Source: Hirsutella rhossiliensis (taxonomy: Eukaryota > Ascomycota > Sordariomycetes > Hypocreales > Ophiocordycipitaceae). From it: 64,000 nucleotides of DNA. Position numbers and translations under genes: made by a program. Location: the NCBI RefSeq assembly GCF_020360975.1, contig NW_025408688.1:372001-436000 (forward strand). The letters are read 5' to 3'. The notes beneath the pieces are model-generated. The model saw only the letters and a list, made by a program, of their open reading frames with translations, was not told the DNA's origin and ran no database searches. Each line of letters begins with the position of its first letter. Position 1 is the stretch's first letter. Below, one piece after another: positions 56,093 to 64,000 of this stretch.

Positions 56093-57720
56093 TAGGGTAG
56101 CGTCACAGGACTAGTGCGTCGTTTCTTCGATGGGACGACAGGGAGGAACTGGTCGCCGTCCCTTACATGCGGCGGCGTTGTGGCCACAACGATGCATGGG
56201 GTTGACGGCGCGGCTGGCTCGTAAATGGCGCCCATGTCGGAGCTTCCATCTCCTCCAGCTGCCCGCGGCGCCGTTGACTCCAAGGAAAGTATCTGCGGCC
56301 TGCCAGGGCTCTGATCAGACTGGTCGGACACTCTGGCCTTTGGAGTCTGCCGCTTCTGCTGCGCAGAGAGCTGAACTCCCATCTGCCGTACCAGGCTCTT
56401 CTCCTCCTTCGTCAGGCGCCGGACCATGCCGTGAACGCGCTTGGGGCGGGCAGGGCATTTGGGGTCATCCGCGCAATGGGGTCCAAGGCAGTTTGCACAC
56501 TGCTCGAGGGCGGTGCATTCTTGGCTACGATGGCCGGTTTTGCCACAACGCCTGCAGCGCGCCGTTCGATCGCAGCTGTGTCGAGCGTGGAAATCCCAGC
56601 ACTTGTCACATTGGCTAGGAATGCTGGGCTTGTCGATATAGCGGGCGAACCGGCTGGCGCCGAACAGTCGCCAGGGTCTCTGCGTGGGTTCCAGGAAGGA
56701 TACAATAAGGGTCTTGGTAGGCATATCGCCCGAGTCGTGTCGCGAGGTCCGTATGCTGATGGGCTTCAGTCCGGTTTGGCAGGCAATTTCTTCTTTGACC
56801 GCCTCATCGAAGTTGATCTCAACGCCGCGTAGGTCCGTGAGCCTACGGGGCAATCGGCTACGGCATACGAATGCCATTTCTGGCTAATCTCTACGGCCGT
56901 CGCGTCCAGATCTACGGCCCAATCCGCCTGTCGCTGCACGAGTAGTTCGCGCGTGGCCACATCCGATGCCAGGATGGCCCAACCCGTGTTTACCGGGAAG
57001 GCTGCCGGGATGCGGCGTAGGTCGATGCCGACTCTAGCGGCGATGTGGGCCCGGATAGCGTATCTTTCATGGTTTCGGGCCGGAGCATCGGCGTCAAGTC
57101 GGACAAAGACACGCAGGTCTTCCTTGGGTGGGACCACGGGCGGTCGTCCTTGGAGACGAGTGGTGGTTTGCTGTTTTCGCTGTGGTGGGGCGGAGGCCGT
57201 AATGGCCAGCTGTCCTTGTGTCGTTTTGCCGGATGCGAGAACGCTGCTGTACGTAGGTTTCGGTGGTTCCTCAAGGTCGGCGAGCGATTGAGTCCAGAGG
57301 TTCAGAAACTTGGTGGCAACTTGCTTTGCGATGCTATTGTGGGAGCCGGACGTGAATTGTTTGGCTGTCTGTTCGAATGATTCGCTAAAGGCCCGAAAGA
57401 CTGCCAGCTTGGCATCATGGGCTGCCGTTTGGTCGCGAGCGATCTTTGTAGCCGCTTCGATGATGGAGACAGGTGCATTTTCCGTGGACCCGGTCGAACC
57501 AGGGCCATTCGGGATTATTTCCGGCTGCGTTCCTTCCGCGACGGCAGCGTTGGGCGTGTCGCTGGGAGACGTCGGTCGAGGAGCTGCTGAGCCGCCAGGG
57601 TTGAGACATTTGGGCGAGCCTCCGCCGGAGAGGACAGTAGGTGCTGAGATGCACGGGCTGCTAGATCAGGTGGCGATTGTATGTCGACAGCACAGGAGCG
57701 GCGCGCGAACCTGAGGCTGG
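56092..57720 (-). pseudogene. LINE 2 ORF1 (Gag-like)
   Basis: The likely start is ATG near 57720 (MAPASGSRAAPVLS), followed by an in-frame stop, so the rest is read in shifted frames. An acidic/Pro-rich N terminus is followed by an Ala-rich helix (IIEAATKIARDQTAAHDAKL). The RNA-binding core (LRVFVRLDADAPARNHERYA; WAILASDVATRELLVQ) lies at 57137-56880. Zinc knuckles CDKCWDFHARHSC, CRRCGKTGHRSQEC and CANCLGPHCADDPKC lie at 56600-56450, with a basic C terminus ending TLP. The frame changes at about 57640, 57280 and 56870. The stop TAA at 56094-56092 overlaps the ORF2 start as TAATG. Confidence 0.82.
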
Positions 57721-58678
57721 TGCCATGGCCGCTGCCGGCGCTTTGCGCGGCGCTGTTGCGGAATTTTCAAGAGCACTGTTAAGCGAAAAGCTGTATGGAT
57801 AGGCTACTTCCTTAACACTTGCGTGCCAAGAAAGTAAAAATGCAGGGAAGGGTGACCCTACGAAGTTTACAAGAGACTGTGCTAGCTGTAGGGCACGCCG
57901 AAAGGAACGGGTAACCGAATCTCGAGCCGCCGTTGCCGCAATGCGGAATTTCGCCTTGAGGCTATCGCCACGCAGAGCCACGAAACGGACCGATTCTCTA
58001 GCTAACCTGACGCCTCCAAGGCGGGCTGCGCCAACGCCTGCGTGTGTGCAAGTCTTACGACCCCTGCCACATCTACGTTATGCCGTGCCCTGGCGCCCGC
58101 ACTCCAGGGACTGCCTAGACCTCTGCCGGGGCCATCTACCTCAAGCGCGGTAGAGGACCTTCCCCCCCTCCTACCCTTGGCCTGCCAACAGTAGTTCTGG
58201 GCACGCCGATTCCAGAAACGCCAATTCCTCAAGGCACTCTCCCATCGGCTTCTGTTGTGCAAGGCACGCCTATACCGAAGGAATCGCCTCGTACCCCTCC
58301 TTCATTACTGCCACAGAGTCGTCGCCGCGGCCGCTATACACGTCGAGTCAACATTAACCCCCGGCCACGGCCACAGCCTGAAGAGCGACAGTTCGATCAG
58401 ATAGTTGATCCGCCTTTTACAGGGGACCTTGACTTGCCTGCCCTTTGTGAGGGGGATCGAGCCCTTGTGCGCGAGTTCTATACTGCCCTGAATGACGACA
58501 AGATGCATAGTTGCATTCGCTGCCAGGAGCGTTGGTTCGATATGAAGCGAAATAGCTTGAAAATCTGCAGCCGCTGCATTAGTCGAGACAGGAAGAAAGG
58601 CCCCAACGAGCCCTACTTCTTTAGCGCTGCGAACAACCTTGACTTTGGGAAGTCCCGAGCGATCTACCCGATCTAACG

Positions 58679-61200
58679 ATGGTCGAGGAGATGCTCATTG
58701 CTAGAGTTCACGTACATGTGAAGGTCCTGCAGGTACGTGGCGCTCAATATAAATATCGCGGTCATGTTGTCCACTTCCTTCGCAATGTTGGCAGGCTATT
58801 TGAAGAGCTCCCGGTCCTACCTGAAGAGCTAGATGTCGTCCTCCTGCGGCCTCCTAATATGGAGGGCAGCCCTCGCTTCCGGCAACAGTTTGCTCGCGAT
58901 TTGCGGGTACGCCGCTCATGCCTGTTGGCGTGGCTGCACTACCTACAGCGCCACCACCGGGGCTATCGCGATATCGTCGTGAGTCAGAATCGCTTGCACC
59001 GGCTTCCTCTTGATGGCAACATAGTTGATTCCATTGCCAGCCAAGTGGCTGACATACCTGACGGCGAGGTCCCCAAAGGCCCCGTCGAGGAGGCTGTGGA
59101 AGAGGATCCTAGCGATGCCGATGCATCAGCGATCCCGAATTTGCAGGTTACCGATACCGAATTGAACGCTCTGCAGTCCCGATTTCTTGATGGTACCCTA
59201 ACCTGAGCGTATGACTGATGTGGAGCATATACCGTGTAACGCGCAGGCTCACCACCAGATGCCGCTGCCTTCAGTTCGCAGGACCCCCATCGACGAATTC
59301 AACCGTTCCCAGCCGCTGCTAACGCTTGCATTCCCTACCCTCTACCCTGACGGCAAGGCCGACTTCGTGGAGCCTCGTTTACGGAGCATCACGTTCCAGG
59401 ACTACCTTGCCCATGCGATGAGATGGCATGACGGACGTTTCGCCCGCCATAAGACGTGGCCTTTCGTCGCCCTCAACACGCTGTTACGTGCGCAGGTCCG
59501 AAAGCGAAGTGACTACCTCGTCAAGCAACGCGACAGCCGCCGTCAGCCCCTTACACGCGCCGACCTAGAGGAAGCAATGGCTGAGCCTGACGAGCCGGAG
59601 GCTCAGGTCCTGATCCAGTCGATCACGCGCCAAGCCGCAGTAATTAGGGCACCCGGCCGTATTGGTATAAACAAAGGAAGGAGTTGGAAGCATATGCCTA
59701 TAATCTAGGCAAGCCCGGCCTTTTCGCTACTGCAAGTGCAGCCGATTACCACTGGGAATCCCTATACCGCCATATGCCTCGATTTGACGAGTGGCAAACA
59801 GCTCCTGAGGCGGCGCGGATGGCTCTATCCCGGCAACTACTGCGAGACAACGCCCACATCGCTGCGTACCACTTTCATAAGCGTTATGCGCTGTTTAGGG
59901 CTATTGTCTTGAAGCAGAAGTTCAACCTAACGGACTCTTGGGGCCGCTACGAGTGGCAGGGCAGGGGTTCCAGTCACCACCACGGCCTATATTGGCTAAG
60001 TGGCCACCCAGACTTAGATCCTGACAACGATCAGTCCCGGGAGCAATTCGCTCGCATCTGGGGATACCACGTATCTGCAGTGAACCCAGAGCCACAGCGA
60101 ATACAGGCTCCTGGGGAAGGGAACCCCCTGATCGGTAATCTACTGGAACATCCCCTTACCGTTCAGTTCCTATCGATGGTAGTCAACCGCGTGCAACGCC
60201 ACCGCTGCAACAACTACTGCATGCAGCTCAATAAGCATACCAAGCAGGTGGAGTGCCGCTTTGGATTTCCTCACGGCCAGCGCCTACTAGCCTCCTTGAC
60301 AAGGTTCCTCACTCTAAACACTGGAGCTTTAGGGGCGAGCGGAACGATGGCCAGATTAACCACTACAACCGCTTGCTTACCGTTGCGTGGCTAGCCAATA
60401 CAGATGTTTCGCCTTGCACGAGTCTACAGCAGGTAATCGATTACGCGGCCAAATACTGCTCCAAGTCGGAAAAGAAGAGCGAGTCTTTTGCCCAGATTGG
60501 GAAGGCCCTGATGCCCCGGGTCAAGGACCACAACCCCTTGATTTCCTTCACGTCAAAGCTCCTCAATCAGCTGGTTGCGGAGCGGGATTACTCGAAGCAG
60601 GAGGTCAGCCACTTGCTCCTCGGCCTGCCGTTACAGGAAGGGTCACGAACTTGCCTGTACGTCGACTGTCGTAATCCTGACAGGCATTCCCGCTCCCTCC
60701 GTATTGACGGCGATGAGGTGGACGAGGCCCCCAACGTTTACGAAAAGTACACTCAACGCCCGGAAGCCCTAGCGGACCTAAGCTACGTCTCCTTCCTGAA
60801 ATGCTGGAATTTCCGCCCTAGGGACCCTTCCAAGTGGAAGCAATGGCAGCCAGGCAACATTAACGGCAGGCCTCGAGTGCTGGTTTACTTTCCTCGCTAT
60901 CAGGCTGATCCAGAAGGTCAACAGTGGTCAGATTACTGTCGTGTAAAGCTAACATTAAACCACCCACATCGGCGGGTTGATGATCTCCTCACAGTTTGCG
61001 GGCCGCCTTTTTGTTGTCACCCTGAGGCCCTCTCCTATTTTTTGCAGCATCACAGTCATGGTGATGACCATTACGGTCGGCCAAAGAGGCTCGATTACAG
61101 CCTCAAGATGATCAATACGAGGCTCTGCCTGTGGAGGAAGAATTTGATGACGAAGACTGGATTCGCCTCGCCGCCCTTTACCTGACAACTCCCTTACCCA
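58679..61200 (+). pseudogene. Helitron B Rep (HUH nuclease) region
   Basis: Blocks: DUF6570-like (MVEEMLIARVHVHVKVLQVR; YKYRGHVVHFLRNVG, 58679-59206). Helitron-like N (LLTLAFPTLYPDGKADFVEP; AMRWHDGRFARHKTWPFVAL, 59211-59708; VLKQKFNLTDSWGRYEWQGR near 59910-59970). The HUH motif SSHHHGLYWL at 59970-59999, with three His in a row. A Cys-containing block HRCNNYCMQLNKHTKQVECR. The two-tyrosine motif YAAKYCSKSEKKS near 60443-60480. SFLKCWNFRPRDPSKWKQW lies near 60795-60850. Frame changes occur near 59205, 59690, 60290 and 61150. Both nuclease motifs are preserved, unlike Helitron A copy 2. Confidence 0.87.
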
Positions 61201-61261
61201 GGAAGATCTTGACCTACTTGGCCGCCGCGATATCGACATCAATTACGACTGGACACAGCAT

Positions 61262-62862
61262 GTGGGTACTTATCCGGAACTCCGAGACGGCTACTGGAAA
61301 GACCTTATCGCTAGCCACCCCATGGCCAACGATGTGGAGGTCCTTGGCCCTCACTGGCGTAATACGCTGAATACGCAACAACGGCTCGTGTACGACACAT
61401 TCATGGGCCACTTCCAGGCGCAAAATCCTGCTCAAATCCTTCTCCACGTTGATGGTGGTGGTGGCACAGGCAAGTCGTTCCTTATCAAGGTGCTTTCTTC
61501 CCATCTTCAGGCAGCCGCCCTACCGAATCCTAGCCCTATATGCCGCGTGGCGCCAACAGGCGTTGCGAGTAACCAGATACAGGGCAGCACCATTCATTCG
61601 TTGCTGCGCCTCCCAGTAGGCGGTACTTTCACCGACCTTCCCCCGGCCGACGCAGCCGCCCTTCAGTCCCGCCTACGGCACATCAAATACCTCGTTATCG
61701 ATGAAAAGAGCATGCTAGGGCTTGAGCAGCTCGCGCGGATCGATTCCCGTTTGCGACAAGCCTTTCCACAGCGTAACCTCGAGTTCTTTGGTGGTGTGAG
61801 CGTTGTGCTTGTGGGCGATTTCTTCCAGTTACCACCAGTCCGACAAAAGCCCCTGTATTCGACTAGCACCGGCCTGTCTTCGTTGGAAAGGAGAGGGCAG
61901 GTGGCCTACCGCCTATTTGACCGCACCGTCTTCCTGACCACGGCACAGCGCCAGGCTGGTGATGATCAGGCCCAGTTCCGTCAGGCGTTGCAGGAACTGC
62001 GTGATGTAAAGTTATCTATACCATCCTGGAACCTCCTTAGCAATCGGGTACAGGCCAGGCTACCGCGGAGCGAGCTTGACGGCTTCAGGACCGCTTTGCG
62101 AGTGTATTCTACAAAGGCACGGGTCAACCAATACAACCACGAGCATATGGTGCATCTCAACGCCCCGGCAATACAAGTGGAGGCAAAGAATCACGGCAAC
62201 GGCGCTGGGCAGGCACCAAGCAACAATGCTGGCAATCTATCTAACAAGTTCCCTGTTGCTAAGGGCACCAGGGTGATGCTCACGACTAATCTGTGGCAAT
62301 CAGCTGGCCTAGTTAACGGTGCTCAGGGTACTGTATACGATATCGCCTGGAGCGCAGGCGCCGATCCATTGGAAGACCCCCCCCAGCCGTTATTATGGTG
62401 GACTTTGATAGCTACGACGGACCGCCGTATCTAACAACTAACGAGGGCAGGAAAATCTCACCCCATCCTGCCAGTCAGGCGGGACTTCCTTGTGGGCAAC
62501 GAGACCTGCGCTCGCACGCAGTTTCCCCCTAATCGTGGCGTTTGCTATTACTGTTCACAAATGCCAGAGCCTAACAAAGGATAAAATAGTTACTGATCTC
62601 GCTACACGCGACTTCCAGGCCGGTATTAGCTATGTTGCCGTCTCACGGGTTACCTCGCTCCAAGGCTTACTCCTTGAGGCGCCGTTCGATCGTCAGAGCC
62701 TCTATAACCACACGCCGACGGAAGGTTATACGCCTGCGTTTCCTACGTACTGCATTCACGGCTAACTATGAGACAGGGATGAAGATGCGCCTCGCTGACC
62801 AACAACGGCGTCAGGGTCAACAGCTGAGCGATCCACTGTATCCACCACTCTACCGTGACTAA
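61262..62862 (+). pseudogene. Helitron B PIF1-like helicase
   Basis: ORF 61262-62434 (390 residues). LNTQQRLVYDTFMGHF; Walker A VDGGGGTGKSFLIK at 61450-61490; VAPTGVASNQIQGSTIHSLL; Walker B KYLVIDEKSMLGLEQL; GVSVVLVGDFFQLPPV; then KFPVAKGTRVMLTTNLW and GLVNGAQGTVYDIAW. After frame changes in the C run near 62380 and beyond, AFAITVHKCQSLTKDKIVTD and GISYVAVSRVTSLQGLLLE complete the helicase motifs (62490-62765). A short tail ends at TGA/TAA near 62862. The DEKS in Walker B is the usual DExS of PIF1 enzymes. Confidence 0.88.
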
Positions 62863-63012
62863 ACGTCGTCTTCCTACAAGCTACAGGGAAGGGGGGGGGG
62901 TACGATATAGGGTTATAGTTAGACTGGGCCTGCCAGGAAGTAGTTCGAACGGCTGGTTAGCCGCTGAAGGCGGAAGGGGGGTTCTAGTGGGTACCCTTAA
63001 GAAAGTCGAGTG

Positions 63013-63102
63013 CAGGTATACGATATTCACCCTTCGGGCTGGATATTCAGCCGTTAAGCCCCTTGCATTGGCAACTTAACGGGTGTTCGAAGTATTTTAA
63101 TA
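63013..63102 (+). repeat. 3' terminus of Helitron B with hairpin
   Basis: CCGTTAAG and CTTAACGG form an 8 bp stem around a 16-base loop, followed by GTGTTCGAAGTATTTTA. The same block occurs at 46034-46131, and similarity stops at the same base in both (after TATTTTA plus one), which marks the element end. Confidence 0.65.
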
Positions 63103-63559
63103 GTCTGCCCTAGCACCTACGGGCAGAAGCAGGCAGACAGAGTGAAGGATCCCCACAACCACCGTTAACTACAAAGCCAGCTGTTCTACCATATGTGCAA
63201 CCCTGTTAAATTTTTGATACCGGCACCCACTGTGTGAGGGAAGCCCAGCTGTTGCAACCACGATGGCAGCAAAGAAACCGCTCAAAGAATAAGAGGTGGT
63301 TGCATACATACTACCTCGGTACCTGTACCACCATACGCGGGAGCACGGAATCATCCCGCCGGACGTTGCATTGCCCCGCAGCGAGCCAGGCCTCTTGACA
63401 GATTTGTCAGCGACCAGTTACCAACAGGAGCCATTCGTTTGAGCGTCGGCTATCCATGGCTGCGGAATAAATTGCCCTTGAAATCTTCCCCTCGGGATCT
63501 TCCCCTCAAAAATCGGGAAAGCTCACGTCTAGAATCTCGGCCTCGGAACCACCTTCGCT
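63103..63559. other. About 460 bp between Helitron B and the last gene
   Basis: No gene or repeat recognised. Probably the promoter side of the ORF starting at 63560; a short in-frame stretch ahead of that ATG could also be coding. Confidence 0.35.
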
Positions 63560-64000
63560 ATGCAGTTCTACCCCGCACAAGATGTCCAATCGTTAACAGC
63601 GAAATTGCGGAGCTTTCTTACGACTGATCCAAAACGGAAAAAGGTACCGAAGGGCCTGGGTAAGGCTTGGGTCGAGTGTTCAACCGGCGCCGCCGACGAA
63701 ACGGCACAAACCTTTGGAAAACACGGTCTCAAACCTTTCTTGGCTTTCTATCTCGCAATCAAAGAGCGCACCAGCAACCACGAGGAGCGGTCCGGAGATA
63801 AACATAAACGAGCCCTTGATGACCTTCCCCTAGCGGTTCGCGAGGCGATCGCCGTTGAGCTCACTAGTGCAGCGCCTCATCTAGAGGTTAATGAGATCAT
63901 ACGAAAAATGGAGAAGGCAAACGCCCAAAAACGACGGCGTAAGTCTCGAGGATTTATGGCACTTATATTCATACGCCACTAACTCTTAACTCCGATTCTT
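63560..64000 (+). CDS. Uncharacterised host gene, first part (runs past window end)
   Basis: ATG 63560 reads MQFYPAQDVQSLTAKLRSFL, then PKGLGKAWVECSTGAADETA and LKPFLAFYLAIKERTSNHEE, ending in a Lys/Arg-rich helix EIIRKMEKANAQKRR. At 63939 the sequence GTAAGTC is a strong donor, followed by CTAAC and CTTAAC near 63977-63990, so an intron probably starts there and the gene continues beyond base 64000. Read without splicing, the frame stops at 63982 after 140 codons. No domain recognised; alpha-helical by composition. No frame damage. Confidence 0.5.

Larger units (their letters stand above)
52002..57853 (-). mobile_element. Tad1-like LINE 2 inside Helitron B
   Basis: Full-length-looking LINE on minus, flanked by a 15 bp direct duplication GACCCTACGAAGTTT (51987-52001 and 57854-57868). 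Its 3' end (low coordinates) is a (CTAAA)n tail at 52002-52025; its 5' end is at about 57853. ORF1 spans 57720-56092, ORF2 56092-52228, sharing one base. The family differs from LINE 1 in sequence and in tail (CTAAA versus TAA). It interrupts the Helitron B N-terminal ORF in frame, so it is younger. Confidence 0.92.
51903..58676 (+). pseudogene. Helitron B N terminus with two zinc ribbons, split by LINE 2
   Basis: ATG 51903 reads MEDDIPQAVRNCHTCKQDLP, then EVEFRSVKDPTKF to 52001, where the LINE begins. After removing 52002-57868 (LINE plus one duplicated 15-mer) the frame continues TRDCASCRARRKERVTESR from 57869. Together NCHTCK..DCASCR is a CxxC..CxxC zinc ribbon. A basic/Pro-rich linker (GTPIPKESPRTPPSLLPQ) follows after a frame change, then a second ribbon SCIRCQERWFDMKRNS..CSRCISRDRKK at about 58510-58600. 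Family A has a differently spaced Cys-rich N terminus. The frame stops at 58676 and resumes one base off at 58679. Confidence 0.72.
51470..63105 (+). mobile_element. Helitron family B, interrupted by LINE 2
   Basis: A second Helitron lineage, different from family A. Order on +: zinc-ribbon N terminus (51903-52001 continuing at 57869), Pro-rich linker, second zinc ribbon, DUF6570-like block, Helitron-like N with HHH nuclease and YAAKY, PIF1 helicase to 62862, then the hairpin 3' end at 63013-63102. Without the LINE it would be about 5.8 kb. The 3' end lacks a canonical CTRR; inverted similarity between the ends recalls the Helitron2/Helentron type. Coding frames are broken in about six places. 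Confidence 0.82.

Noticed and set aside
63150..63240. tRNA-like stretch on minus (GCACATATGGTAGAACAGC resembles a D arm)
   Set aside because: No acceptor stem pairing and no GGTTCGAATCC-type B box could be found.

Overview
The window is a transposon-packed stretch of a filamentous ascomycete genome (Pezizomycotina, probably Sordariomycetes). The evidence is the cast: fungal Helitrons carrying a DUF6570-like domain, Tad1-like LINEs, Ty1/copia and chromodomain Ty3/gypsy LTR elements, pogo/Fot1-like and hAT DNA transposons. Short 46-61 bp GTAAG..CTAAC..AG introns and a fungal RRSRARRREY-type bZIP point the same way. I see no rRNA, tRNA or CRISPR.

Layout. 1-5.7 kb: decayed Helitron (family A) on +. 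5.8-18.2 kb: a LINE ORF1 remnant, then a Tad-like LINE whose 3' UTR is split by a copia element (12034-18122, identical 200 bp LTRs, TSD CGTGG). 18.2-22.7 kb: two pogo-like transposons back to back. 22.9-31.5 kb: fragments and one long copy of Helitron A on minus; the long copy has lost its HUH/Tyr nuclease core but keeps a 2 kb helicase ORF. A broken host-type gene (25605-26114) sits between the fragments. 31.5-40.0 kb: sparse sequence with a bZIP gene and a C2H2-type gene whose exon is split by a hAT element (35000-37780). 40.0-45.9 kb: a + strand ORF split by a chromovirus (40476-45876, TSD CCTAC). 46.0-48.3 kb: a Helitron-B-like 3' end, a possible solo LTR and two pogo fragments. 48.4-51.3 kb: a small host island with two convergent genes. 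51.5-63.1 kb: Helitron B on +, with a Tad-like LINE on minus (52002-57853, 15 bp TSD) inside its N-terminal zinc-ribbon coding region. 63.1-64.0 kb: the start of a further gene running off the window.

Insertion order can be read from nesting: copia is younger than LINE 1; LINE 2 is younger than Helitron B; hAT and the chromovirus each interrupted an open frame and left target duplications. Almost every element ORF is broken by single-base indels, several in homopolymers, even where the two LTRs are identical or differ by one G. Either these are young elements carrying assembly indels, or they moved in trans as defective copies. The host genes at 48-51 kb have no indels.

The most informative new observations are: an 11-nt self-priming PBS and a GGGAAAA slippery site in the chromovirus; ORF1/ORF2 stop-start overlaps in both LINEs; the 3' hairpin terminus shared by Helitron B and a second locus; the two CxxC..CxxC modules at the Helitron B N terminus; and two ORFs that close up in frame when the inserted element and one target-site copy are taken out.
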